Assembly (NCBI GenBank): GCA_041675005.1
Contig: JBAYUQ010000038.1
Location: 1-14,452, forward strand
Reading direction: 5' to 3'
From: PGYR01 sp041675005
GTDB taxonomy: Bacteria > Bacteroidota > Ignavibacteria > Kapaibacteriales > UBA2268
DNA length: 14,452 nt
Each line of letters begins with the position of its first letter. The stretch's first letter is position 1. Both the position numbers and the translations under genes were made by a program. Positions 1 to 7,223 of this stretch are shown here, piece after piece. The notes beneath the pieces are model-generated. The model made no database searches, was not told the DNA's origin, and was given only the letters and a program-made list of their open reading frames with translations.

Positions 1-137
1 AACCCTACAGTTTAGACGCCGAAATAGTTCACCTAAACTCCTCTTGGTTGTTCAGATATTTAACCTGATTAATAATCTACAAATCTAATTATTATAAGAA
101 TGCTAATCTAATAGCGAAGCCGAAGTATGGCTGTCCA

Positions 138-147
138 ACGGGGCGGT
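138..147 (+). repeat. ACGGGGCGGT element, copy 1
   Basis: The 10-mer ACGGGGCGGT recurs at 7988-7997 in the same orientation. In the second copy it is the right arm of an imperfect hairpin (CCCC-TAC-GGGG). Here the left arm has decayed to CTGTCC, so only a weak fold remains, followed by a run of ten T (149-158 region). Read as an old copy of a dispersed intergenic element. Confidence 0.4.
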
Positions 148-204
148 CATTTTTTTTTTACACAAATGCCATAGAGTTTTATAAACCACGTGGCTGTATC
201 TTTT

Positions 205-246
205 TTCTGAATCACAGATTAAACAGATTTATGGATTGCACGGATT
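205..246. repeat. Degenerate CAGATT/GGATT short-period repeat
   Basis: The units ACAGATTAA, ACAGATTTAT, GGATTGCA and CGGATT follow one another with a period near 10 bases. This is a direct observation of degenerate tandem structure. Intergenic sequence of this flavour is common in environmental Bacteroidota-like genomes as I recall it, but I cannot search for it here. Confidence 0.4.
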
Positions 247-266
247 ATTTGTTTTTAACACAAGTT

Positions 267-290
267 GTAGAGACGTATTGAATACGTCTC
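267..290 (+). repeat. REP-like palindrome with GTAG at its foot
   Basis: GAGACGTATT (270-279) and AATACGTCTC (281-290) form a perfect 10-bp inverted repeat with a 1-nt spacer. The tetranucleotide GTAG (267-270) lies at the 5' foot. Known REP elements mobilised by RAYT (TnpA-REP) proteins have a GTAG or GGAG tetranucleotide at the foot of a hairpin, so the architecture matches. No RAYT gene is in the window. It is followed by A6 rather than T on this strand, so it is not a plus-strand terminator. A half-copy, GTAGAGACGT, lies at 8164-8155 on the minus strand. Confidence 0.5.
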
Positions 291-320
291 AAAAAAGCCC
301 AAACCCGTTGTTATCACGCT

Positions 321-357
321 ACTCAGATGACGAGCAGTGTCCGAAGAGTCCAGGAGA
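321..357 (+). repeat. Composite repeat, left copy (24-bp core 334-357)
   Basis: Positions 334-357 (starting GCAGTGTCC, ending CCAGGAGA) are identical over 24 bp to the reverse complement of 8063-8086. The match continues at lower identity leftwards (ACTCAG then divergent bases). In this copy the left arm of the inner hairpin is degraded: GGACAC in the other copy corresponds to TGACGA here. It therefore looks like an older member of the family. It lies about 50 bp from the GTAG palindrome, as does its partner. Confidence 0.6.
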
Positions 358-360
358 GGT

Positions 361-390
361 AATCCTGTTTGCTTTATTCAGAACAGGATT
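361..390. repeat. Inverted repeat AATCCTGTT / AACAGGATT
   Basis: Perfect 9-bp arms at 361-369 and 382-390 are separated by 12 bases. The right arm runs on into GCAGGATGGAT, a degenerate further copy of the AGGAT word. There is no T-tract on either strand, so I do not call it a terminator. Confidence 0.4.
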
Positions 391-440
391 GCAGGATGGA
401 TAAGATTGACACGTTGATTTGACGACTATACTTCTACCGT

Positions 441-480
441 ACAAAAAAAACGATAACAAATTAATGCTACCGCTTCTTAT
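441..480 (-). terminator. Terminator of the 507-2402 gene, near-copy of the tig terminator
   Basis: On the minus strand, just downstream of the stop codon at 507, a stem CGGTA/TATCG with a loop of about 12 nt is followed by eight T then GT. The right arm, loop and T-tract are nearly identical to the tig terminator at 2465-2500. Relative to that copy it lacks one G, has a T-to-C change in the left arm and two T missing from the stem base, so the stem is shorter and has a G.T pair. It probably still terminates, but more weakly. Confidence 0.65.
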
Positions 481-506
481 AAATTTTATATACTTCTGTA
501 TAGCCC

Positions 507-2402
507 CTAATCAGCTTTTATAAACTTACCAATTAGTTTACCAGTGTTATTTGTAATAGAATAGAATCCAGAAGTTAGACTACTGACATCTATTAATCCA
601 CCTTTGAAATTAGATAAATTCAATACCTGATTTCCATTTATATCAACTATACTTATATCAGTCATTTCTTCCAATTCTAAAGTTAAGTTGTTATTTGCTG
701 GGTTTGGATAGAAGCTAAATTCATTTGTCTCTTTAACTTCGACTGAAGAAATTCCAGAAGCAGGGTTTTTAATTCTGTACAGCTCAAAAGTCTCGTCACC
801 TTCATAATCAACATAGAAGTAAATATAATCACCTGTTTTTTGTAACTCTAAGTCGTAGTAAGAAGGTTTAGTATTCGATATGTTTTCAGGTATAATTTCT
901 TCTGTCTTACCTGCTATAGAATAAAGCAATGTACTTTTCTCTTTCGTTGAGTAAAGCATATATGTAACTTCATCGATAAATTTCATTCTACTAACTCCAC
1001 CCTCTTGTGATGAATGGAGCAATTCTAATTCTTCAGTTTCAACATCCAAAGAGTAAAGGTCGGAATTACCCTCAAATATAGAAGCTAAATGTATTTTATT
1101 TCCATAGTTATAACCATACATTATAGGCCAAAAACTATCAGAATGCTGAGTTTTTGGTATGTCAATTATTTCAGTTGCATTTCCTGGTAACCCATCTGTT
1201 TTCCAAATTTGGTAATTACTAGGTAATCCGTGCGCATAATAGATATAACCATTAACTTCATTTGGATTCAATGAACTAATACGCCCAGCATTGATATCTG
1301 ATAATTTGTATGTCCCGTTAGCAAAACCATCAGTTGACCATAAAGTTGTATTGAAATTAATATTATCTATTATCGAAATAAGTAATCTATCGTTAACTAA
1401 ACCTTCAAACTCAATTGTACCAATATTATCAACATCTATTCCTATCTCTTTAACATCAAAAGTTCCCGATTCAGTACCATCAGAAATCCAAAGTCCATTT
1501 TCCCAACCATCACTATCAAGAGTTTTAAAAATTAATTTGTTATTCAGGTTTCTTGTGTCACTCAAATAAAAATCAATCTCGTGTCCCGAATCAAATGTCA
1601 TTACTTTTTCAATACCATTTTTTGTTCCATCAGTTGCCCATAAGTCTGTTGACTCTTCATTTTCCTCGTTATATGTCAAGAAGAAAAGAAGGTTTTCTGT
1701 TTTTATGAACCAAGTGTTATTACTAGAAAAATTTCCTCTTTTCATTTTATAAGGGCCTAATTTTAGGGACTCATTTTTATCATTAAGTGACCATAGCTCA
1801 AACGGGTTTTCAAAAGAACCATTGTCACCAAGTATTATTACGTTGTCATTAATTACATCCATAGAATAGATTAAGATTTCCTCATTTTCATCTATTACCT
1901 TTGCTGACCCCTCAGCGGTACCGTCTGTTAACCATAAGTCAGAGCCATATCCAGCACTCGGTAGATATAAACAAAGTTCATTATCTTTGATGACCATATT
2001 GGAAACTAAACTTTCATTACTATAAGTACGTTCAACTTCAAACAAAAGAGTGGTGCCAGATTTAGTTCCGTCTGTACTCCAAAACTTCGTTGGCGATTGA
2101 TTGTCATTTCTAGTTTTGAATATAAACTTATCTCCCAATGCCGTTATAATAAATGGATTGGAATCCCCATCCTCGTTTATATCTAAAACTAAACTAAGAT
2201 TGTCTGCTAATTTGTCAATTTTCATTAGTTCAACGCCATGTGTCCCATCGTCACCAACTACATATATTTCCCCTTTGAATTCAAAGAAATTGTTAGTTTT
2301 TTCATTCATTATAAATTCTGAATTGCTGAATAATTCTGGCTCTAATGACATTAGATTATGGATAGATAAAAGTATTATTATTATTGAAAGTAGAAACCGC
2401 AT
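507..2402 (-). CDS. Secreted WxTDG-repeat protein with T9SS type A sorting domain
   Basis: 631 residues. A hydrophobic signal peptide (residues 1-20, MRFLLSIIIILLSIHNLMSL) is followed by a chain of degenerate repeats, each marked by an (E/L)-L-W-x-(T/S)-D-G-T signature. The signatures lie near residues 51 (DDGTHGVEL), 108, 157, 203 (degenerate, LWSLND), 254, 304, 354 and 399, a spacing of about 45-55. Such 'ELWxTDGT' repeats occur in large exported proteins and probably form a beta-propeller-like fold. After the linker SSVEV (552-556) the C-terminus (YPNPANN at 565, to 631) is a T9SS type A sorting domain, which directs export across the outer membrane and surface attachment or release. The ATG is preceded by AAAAGG with 6 nt spacing, matching other genes here. 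I see no clear promoter. Only sorting and architecture are supported; the ligand or substrate is unknown. Confidence 0.85.
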   Translation of the reverse strand: MRFLLSIIIILLSIHNLMSLEPELFSNSEFIMNEKTNNFFEFKGEIYVVGDDGTHGVELMKIDKLADNLSLVLDINEDGDSNPFIITALGDKFIFKTRNDNQSPTKFWSTDGTKSGTTLLFEVERTYSNESLVSNMVIKDNELCLYLPSAGYGSDLWLTDGTAEGSAKVIDENEEILIYSMDVINDNVIILGDNGSFENPFELWSLNDKNESLKLGPYKMKRGNFSSNNTWFIKTENLLFFLTYNEENEESTDLWATDGTKNGIEKVMTFDSGHEIDFYLSDTRNLNNKLIFKTLDSDGWENGLWISDGTESGTFDVKEIGIDVDNIGTIEFEGLVNDRLLISIIDNINFNTTLWSTDGFANGTYKLSDINAGRISSLNPNEVNGYIYYAHGLPSNYQIWKTDGLPGNATEIIDIPKTQHSDSFWPIMYGYNYGNKIHLASIFEGNSDLYSLDVETEELELLHSSQEGGVSRMKFIDEVTYMLYSTKEKSTLLYSIAGKTEEIIPENISNTKPSYYDLELQKTGDYIYFYVDYEGDETFELYRIKNPASGISSVEVKETNEFSFYPNPANNNLTLELEEMTDISIVDINGNQVLNLSNFKGGLIDVSSLTSGFYSITNNTGKLIGKFIKAD

Positions 2403-2464
2403 GAATAGCCTTTTAATATATTTGATTACTAATAATCTTAAATTAAAGAATATCGCAGAGAAAC

Positions 2465-2500
2465 AAAAAAAAGCGATAACAAATTAATGCTATCGCTTTT
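2465..2500 (-). terminator. Rho-independent terminator of tig
   Basis: AAAAGCGATA (2469-2478) and TATCGCTTTT (2491-2500) form a perfect 10-bp stem with a 12-nt loop. On the minus strand the stem is followed by a T-tract that includes T8 then G. It lies about 30 nt downstream of the tig stop codon at 2530. Confidence 0.85.
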
Positions 2501-2529
2501 CTTAAATTTTACCAAGTTAATATAAAATA

Positions 2530-3804
2530 TTAGTCTTCTATTCTCTCGTGTGTCTCGAAGTCCACTTCGTTGATAATAGCGAAATCTAATACGAAATCTA
2601 TTACTTTCTTAGATAGTATTTTAGTTAAGAAATTCGGGTTTTGAACAAGGATTTTCTTCATTTGTTCTACGTCTTGTCCGTATCTCTTAGCTTCTTTTTC
2701 TACTATTGGGTCTATATCGTAATCTTCTAGCTCTATGCTTTCGTTTTCTATGATTTGGTTACGCACTAGTTCCCATTTCACAGATCTTTCTGCATTAGGT
2801 CTTAGTTGAGTTTCTAGCTCATCGTCAGCCATATTTAGCTGTTCTGGGCTCTTCTCATATCTTTGTTTTACGTCTTGTACCATTTGTGTTAAAACTTGAT
2901 TCACCAACTGCTCTGGGGCAGGTATTTGGTTTGAATCTACTAGACTACCTACTATTTGGTTTTCTACCAACTCGCGACTCTTTCTGTCCCACTCGTCTTG
3001 TAAGTTGAAGTTTACTTCATCTTTTAGTTCATCTGCTTTAGTTATTCTACCACCTGTTACTCTCTCTACGAACTCATCAGTCAGTTCAGCGGGAGTTAAC
3101 TTCTGGATTTTAGTGATAGTCACTTTGAAGTTTTTATCTTTGATTGTTGGATTAGCATCTGGAGCAGTTGGAGTATAGTCGAATGAATCACCAACTTTGG
3201 TGTTCAATATATTATCTTTCAACTCTGGAAGTATATTTTTATCAGCCAAGTAAACGTCAGTCTCGTTAGGTTCGCTTAGCTCACCATCTTCTAATATCTC
3301 AGACATTTCCACTTTTATAACGTGGTGTTCATCTGTTACTTGCTCAGCTTCGTCCAATTCGCCATTCTGTGCTAGTATATACTCTAATTCTTCTTGTACT
3401 TCTTGGTCAGTAACTGCGTGTATTGGCTCATCTATAGTTACACCTTTGTAATCTTTTAGAGTGATTTTCGGTAGTGTTTCGAACTCTATTACGTATTTGA
3501 TACCATTCTCATCTTTTGCAATATCTTTCAATGTAGGAGTACCAAGTACTTGGATATTCTCTTCTTGTGTGTAGTTTCTAAATACATCATTTACTAAATC
3601 TTGATCAGCATCAGCCTCTATACCTGGGCCGTACATTTTCTTTATCATTGCTATAGGAACTCTACCATTACGGAAACCCGTTTGTTTCACTTTTGGTTGC
3701 ATAGCTTTGTATGCTTTCTCGTAGTGTGGCTGTAGCTCATCTGTAGTCAGAGTGATAGTTAATTCTCTAGTACACTCATCTAATTGTTTTATCTCTTTTT
3801 CCAA
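2530..3804 (-). CDS. tig: Trigger factor (ribosome-bound chaperone)
   Basis: Trigger factor binds at the ribosomal exit tunnel and shields nascent chains. With a TTG start at 3804 the protein has 424 residues, close to the usual 430-450. The N-terminal ribosome-binding domain contains the signature GFRNGRVP (residues 43-50). A central FKBP-like domain follows (about 150-235), then a long helical, charged C-terminal chaperone domain ending HERIED. I prefer 3804 over the upstream TTG at 3834 for three reasons. AAAGG lies 7 nt upstream (3812-3816), the same geometry as ahpC. The protein then begins (M)EKEIKQLDECTRELTITL, as trigger factors do. The 3834 TTG lies inside the T-tract after a hairpin. 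It has its own terminator at 2465-2500. Confidence 0.93.
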   Translation of the reverse strand: MEKEIKQLDECTRELTITLTTDELQPHYEKAYKAMQPKVKQTGFRNGRVPIAMIKKMYGPGIEADADQDLVNDVFRNYTQEENIQVLGTPTLKDIAKDENGIKYVIEFETLPKITLKDYKGVTIDEPIHAVTDQEVQEELEYILAQNGELDEAEQVTDEHHVIKVEMSEILEDGELSEPNETDVYLADKNILPELKDNILNTKVGDSFDYTPTAPDANPTIKDKNFKVTITKIQKLTPAELTDEFVERVTGGRITKADELKDEVNFNLQDEWDRKSRELVENQIVGSLVDSNQIPAPEQLVNQVLTQMVQDVKQRYEKSPEQLNMADDELETQLRPNAERSVKWELVRNQIIENESIELEDYDIDPIVEKEAKRYGQDVEQMKKILVQNPNFLTKILSKKVIDFVLDFAIINEVDFETHERIED

Positions 3805-3843
3805 GACTTTACCTTTATTGCGATTTTTGTTCAAAAATAAAAA

Positions 3844-3870
3844 GTGCTGCTTTTTGTATCAAAGCAGCAC
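3844..3870 (-). terminator. Strong hairpin between ahpC and tig, probable ahpC terminator
   Basis: GTGCTGCTTT (3844-3853) and AAAGCAGCAC (3861-3870) form a perfect 10-bp stem with a 7-nt loop. On the minus strand it is followed by TTTTTATTTTTG, the layout of a Rho-independent terminator for ahpC, which ends at 3924. A -7-like box TAATTTTG (3879-3872) sits directly upstream, so the hairpin could instead lie at the 5' end of the tig mRNA and act as a leader or attenuator. Confidence 0.75.
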
Positions 3871-3871
3871 G

Positions 3872-3879
3872 CAAAATTA
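3872..3879 (-). promoter_or_regulatory. Candidate tig promoter -7 box TAATTTTG
   Basis: On the minus strand, TAATTTTG fits the Bacteroidota -7 consensus TAnnTTTG. Its end is 68 nt from the preferred tig start, longer than the 36-42 nt seen at other genes here. A second match, TATTTTTG (3839-3832), overlaps the T-tract of the hairpin and lies 28 nt from the start. No convincing -33 TTTG accompanies either box. Confidence 0.3.
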
Positions 3880-3923
3880 ATCTATTCTTATATAATATAC
3901 TAAATTATCAGTAATTTATATAA

Positions 3924-4472
3924 TTATAAAGTTTTATCACCGGGCTTCCAACCGCAAGCAGTTAAACCGCCAGTTTGAAGAGCTTGTAGTACTCTGATTG
4001 TTTCTTCGGCACTTCTACCAACATCCATAGGGTGAACTAGTGCATATTGCATAACGCCGTCTGGATCTATTATATATAGTCCTCTCAATGCACATCCTAC
4101 TTCCTCATTATATACTTCATAGTTACGAGCATTTTCGCCAGTGAAGTCTGCTAACAAAGGATAAGGCAAATCTTTCAAATCTTCTTCGTGTGTTCTCCAT
4201 GCTAAATGCGAGTTTCTTGAATCCGTAGAGCATCCAATTACTTCTGCGTTCAATTCTTTGAATTTATCGTAGTAATGTCCAAAAGAAGCTATTTCAGTCG
4301 GACAAACAAAAGTAAAATCAAATGGATAGAAAAAAAACACAACCCATTTACCTTTATAATCTTCTAATGAAATTTCTTTATAAGCATTTTCTGGATTTAA
4401 ATTTGAAGAAGGACCACCAACAACTGCTTGACCTTTGAAAATGGGGGCTTTTTTTCCTACTAATAGAGACAT
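3924..4472 (-). CDS. ahpC: 2-Cys peroxiredoxin, AhpC type
   Basis: 182 residues, of usual length. It reduces hydrogen peroxide and organic hydroperoxides in the cytosol through a reactive cysteine. The peroxidatic Cys57 sits in YPFDFTFVCPTE (49-60), with the conserved Pro50 and Thr54. The conserved active-site Arg is in GCALRGLYIIDPDG. The resolving Cys173 is in LTACGWKPGD near the C-terminus. The end resembles mycobacterial AhpC (CNWRKGD) more than the enterobacterial form. The GGLG loop and C-terminal YF motif of over-oxidation-sensitive peroxiredoxins are absent, so family knowledge suggests a robust enzyme. No AhpF or AhpD partner is nearby. The ATG has AAAAAGG at 7 nt, with a TATATTTG promoter box further upstream. 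Confidence 0.93.
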   Translation of the reverse strand: MSLLVGKKAPIFKGQAVVGGPSSNLNPENAYKEISLEDYKGKWVVFFFYPFDFTFVCPTEIASFGHYYDKFKELNAEVIGCSTDSRNSHLAWRTHEEDLKDLPYPLLADFTGENARNYEVYNEEVGCALRGLYIIDPDGVMQYALVHPMDVGRSAEETIRVLQALQTGGLTACGWKPGDKTL

Positions 4473-4509
4473 ATTATAACCTTTTTGTTTTATTAAATTG
4501 AGAAAATAT

Positions 4510-4517
4510 CAAATATA
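4510..4517 (-). promoter_or_regulatory. ahpC promoter -7 box TATATTTG
   Basis: TATATTTG on the minus strand ends 38 nt before the ahpC ATG and matches the Bacteroidota sigma -7 consensus TAnnTTTG exactly. The same 8-mer precedes topA and the 10289 gene at similar distances. A good -33 TTTG is not evident. Together with the topA box it forms a divergent promoter pair. Confidence 0.6.
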
Positions 4518-4577
4518 TTTCCCCCTAAAACGAAACTTATAAACTAATAGTGTCTGTTATTATAAATTTTGAATTTG

Positions 4578-4585
4578 TATATTTG
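4578..4585 (+). promoter_or_regulatory. topA promoter -7 box TATATTTG
   Basis: TATATTTG ends 42 nt before the topA ATG. Transcription would start near 4592 and give a leader of about 35 nt carrying AAGG (4617-4620) as ribosome binding site. The -33 region shows no clear TTTG. Confidence 0.6.
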
Positions 4586-4626
4586 CACCCACGAAAGTTA
4601 GAAAAATAAAAATAATAAGGTTTTAA

Positions 4627-7053
4627 ATGCCCAAATCATTAGTAATAGTCGAGTCTCCTGCAAAAGCAAAAACGATAGAGAAGTACCTCGACGAGATAGA
4701 TAAAGGAAAGTTTATAGTAAAATCATCGATTGGTCATATAAGAGATTTGGCAAAAAAAGATATGTCAATAGATATTGACAATGGTTTTGAACCGAGATAT
4801 GAGATTAGTCCAGATAAAAAGAAAACTGTAGCCGAACTAAAAAAACTATCTAAGCAAAGCGACACAGTGTGGTTAGCGACGGACGAGGATAGGGAGGGAG
4901 AGGCAATTGCATGGCACTTGCTTGAGGCACTGGATTTGGACGAATCGAAAACTAAGCGAATAGTATTCAATGAGATTACAAAAAAAGCTATTCAAAAAGC
5001 TATAGAGAATCCAAGAACTATAAATAAAGAATTAGTAAACGCACAGCAAGCACGAAGAATACTTGACCGATTAGTTGGGTATGAACTTTCGCCAGTACTA
5101 TGGAAAAAAGTGAAGTATGGACTAAGTGCTGGTAGAGTACAATCGGTAGCTGTACGAATAATAGTAGAAAGAGAACGCGAAATAGAAAACCATGTACCTG
5201 AAGTTATTTACAAGTTGATTGGTGATTTTATAACTGAGAATGGTGATGAGTTCAAAGCAGAGTTAAGAGAGAAATTTGACTCTAAACAAGAAGCTTTGGA
5301 TTACTTAAATTCAGCAGTTGGCAAGCAATTCTACATAAAAGATCTGAAAGTAAAACCGGGTAAGAGATCACCACAAGCTCCATTCACTACTTCTAAATTG
5401 CAACAAGAAGCGTCAGCTAAATTGGGCTTTTCTGTTAAGCAAACGATGGTAGTTGCTCAGAAGCTATACGAAGCCGGTAAGATTACATATATGAGAACCG
5501 ATTCGACTAATCTTTCGGATGATGCACTCAATGCTGCTGGTAGTTATATCAACTCTAGCTTTGGTGCAAAGTATCACGAGAGAAGAACATTCAAAACTAA
5601 GTCTAAAGGTGCACAAGAAGCTCACGAGGCGATTAGACCTACGGATATGACTCAACCCACAATCAACTCGGGTAATAACGGTCAAGACAAGCTATATGAG
5701 TTAATATGGAAACGCACAATGTCGTCTCAAATGGCGGATGCAATATTAGAAAGAACTACAGCTGATATTGGATTCGAAAATAATGATACTGATTTCGTTG
5801 CTAAAGGGGAAGTAATCAAGTTTGATGGTTTCCTAAAAGTTTATCCTGAAGTTAGAAAAGATGGGAAAATATTACCTGCTATGGCTAAAGGTCAAAAACT
5901 GGATGTTAATCAGATTGTTGGTCGTGAGACTTTCAGCCGTTCGCCAGCAAGATACACAGAGGCAACTCTTGTTCGTACGCTTGAGGAAATGGGAATCGGC
6001 CGTCCTTCTACTTATGCTCCTACTATTTCAACTATTCAGAATAGAGAGTACGTAGAGAAAACTGACAAAGATGGTGTGGATAGAGATTATACTCAAGTTC
6101 AATTAGTCAACGGTCAAGTTACCGAAGAGAAGTTAACTGAAATCACAGGTCAAGAACGTAACAAGCTATTCCCAACAGATGTTGGGAAAGTAGTAACTGA
6201 CTTTCTAGTAAAACATTTCACTGAGATTGTTGATTTCGATTTCACTAAGAACGTGGAAGAAGAGTTTGATTTGATTGCTGATGGGAAGAAAGAGTGGAAC
6301 AAGATGATTTCCACTTTCTATGTTAAATTCCACGAAACAGTAGAAAAATCAGAAGATATAAGTAAAAAAGATGCAATCAATGCTCGATTATTAGGTGATG
6401 ATCCTAAATCTGGTCGCCCCGTTTACGCTCGTATCGGTAGATATGGAGCTATGCTACAGATGGGGGAGAATGAAGACGAGGAAAAACCACGTTTTGCATC
6501 ACTAATGCCGAACCAAAGTATAGAGACTATCTCACTAGAAGAAGCTTTAGAAATGTTCAAGTTGCCGAGAGTAGTAGGGCAGAACGATGATGGCAAAGAT
6601 GTGAAAGTTAATATTGGTAGGTTTGGTCCTTATGTTCAGATTGATAAGACTTATGCGTCTATCACTCACGAAGAGATATTCACTATCACACTAGAAGAAG
6701 CTAAGCAGAAAGTACAGGACAAAATAGAGCAAAAAAGTAAAAATACTATTCAAGAATTCGATGATGGTATAAAAGTTCTAAACGGACGCTATGGCCCATA
6801 CGTAACTGACGGTAAAGTGAATGCAAAAATACCGAAGGATAAAACACCTGAAACCCTAACTCACGAAGAGTGTAAAGTTCTAATAGCCGAAGCTCCTGCC
6901 AAAAAAGGTAGAGGTGGCCGTACTACTAAAGCTGCCGCTGCTAAAAAACCTGCTGCGAAGAAGACAGCAACTAAGAAACCTGCGGCAAAGAAAAAGCCAG
7001 CAGCCAAAAAAACTGCTGCTAAAAAGCCGGCTGCGAAGAAGAAGGATAGCTAG
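4627..7053 (+). CDS. topA: DNA topoisomerase I with Lys/Ala-rich tail
   Basis: 808 residues. A type IA topoisomerase relaxes negative supercoils by single-strand passage. The Toprim domain begins SLVIVESPAKAKT (catalytic Glu9), and its acidic triad region is DEDREGEA (86-93). The catalytic Tyr288 is in ITYMRTDST, and the conserved HEAIRPTD is at 333-340. The C-terminal part holds three TopA C-terminal repeats, recognisable by IGRYGAMLQ, IGRFGPYVQ and NGRYGPYVT. No four-cysteine zinc ribbon is present. Instead residues 759-808 are a low-complexity basic tail built of KKPAAK units, like histone H1 or mycobacterial TopA tails, probably for DNA binding. AAGG lies 6 nt before the ATG. It is transcribed from its own promoter, divergent from ahpC, and ends at the hairpin at 7080. 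Confidence 0.97.
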   Translation: MPKSLVIVESPAKAKTIEKYLDEIDKGKFIVKSSIGHIRDLAKKDMSIDIDNGFEPRYEISPDKKKTVAELKKLSKQSDTVWLATDEDREGEAIAWHLLEALDLDESKTKRIVFNEITKKAIQKAIENPRTINKELVNAQQARRILDRLVGYELSPVLWKKVKYGLSAGRVQSVAVRIIVEREREIENHVPEVIYKLIGDFITENGDEFKAELREKFDSKQEALDYLNSAVGKQFYIKDLKVKPGKRSPQAPFTTSKLQQEASAKLGFSVKQTMVVAQKLYEAGKITYMRTDSTNLSDDALNAAGSYINSSFGAKYHERRTFKTKSKGAQEAHEAIRPTDMTQPTINSGNNGQDKLYELIWKRTMSSQMADAILERTTADIGFENNDTDFVAKGEVIKFDGFLKVYPEVRKDGKILPAMAKGQKLDVNQIVGRETFSRSPARYTEATLVRTLEEMGIGRPSTYAPTISTIQNREYVEKTDKDGVDRDYTQVQLVNGQVTEEKLTEITGQERNKLFPTDVGKVVTDFLVKHFTEIVDFDFTKNVEEEFDLIADGKKEWNKMISTFYVKFHETVEKSEDISKKDAINARLLGDDPKSGRPVYARIGRYGAMLQMGENEDEEKPRFASLMPNQSIETISLEEALEMFKLPRVVGQNDDGKDVKVNIGRFGPYVQIDKTYASITHEEIFTITLEEAKQKVQDKIEQKSKNTIQEFDDGIKVLNGRYGPYVTDGKVNAKIPKDKTPETLTHEECKVLIAEAPAKKGRGGRTTKAAAAKKPAAKKTATKKPAAKKKPAAKKTAAKKPAAKKKDS

Positions 7054-7079
7054 TATAGTTAACAATAAATTAAGATTAG

Positions 7080-7110
7080 AAAAGGAGCCACTGGCTCCTT
7101 TTTTTGTTTT
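7080..7110 (+). terminator. Rho-independent terminator of topA
   Basis: AAAAGGAGCC (7080-7089), loop ACT and GGCTCCTTTT (7093-7102) form a perfect stem, followed by more T and GTTTT. It starts 27 nt after the topA stop codon. Confidence 0.9.
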
Positions 7111-7223
7111 ATTATTGATTTTGTGATAAATTAGGGATAGAATTTCTAAATGAAATGTGATACTCAGAAATAAGTTGATAAAAACAATGAAGAAAAATGT
7201 AGTAATAAATCGAAAGTAATAAA

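Larger units (their letters stand above)
1..506. other. Gene-free region built of short intergenic repeats
   Basis: I see no credible coding sequence here. The stretch is a patchwork of short palindromes and degenerate repeats, several of which recur at 7.9-8.2 kb. From left to right it holds a GTTTAG/CTAAAC inverted repeat (10-15 and 33-38), a GGGGCGG element (138-147), a CCATAG...CCACGT element (170-193), a period of about 10 bp built on CAGATT/GGATT (205-246), a perfect palindrome (267-290), a 24-bp sequence shared with the second patch (334-357), an AATCCTGTT/AACAGGATT inverted repeat (361-390) and a terminator-like hairpin (441-480). The gene beyond the left edge cannot be judged. Confidence 0.7.

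Noticed and set aside
1..40. Seven-codon frame on the minus strand with a good AGGAG site
   Set aside because: It ends after VNYFGV and nothing supports a gene; the window edge prevents further judgement.
205..390. Possible CRISPR array from the repeated short words
   Set aside because: The words are short, degenerate and not separated by unique spacers of constant length; no cas genes are present.
2101..2487. Plus-strand open frame running over the start of the WxTDG gene into the tig terminator
   Set aside because: Ser/Leu-rich antisense shadow of a well-supported gene; it ends inside a terminator hairpin.
3805..3834. TTG at 3834 as the start of trigger factor
   Set aside because: It overlaps the T-tract of the hairpin at 3844-3870, has no ribosome binding site and adds ten residues not typical of the family; the TTG at 3804 has AAAGG at 7 nt.
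6880..7065. Open frames antisense to or frame-shifted within the topA tail
   Set aside because: They result from the repetitive Lys/Ala-rich codons; low-complexity Leu/Ser/Arg products with no ribosome binding site.
7187..7219. Ten-codon frame before the orphan gene as a regulatory leader peptide
   Set aside because: MKKNVVINRK has no run of regulatory codons and no attenuator hairpin follows; probably chance.
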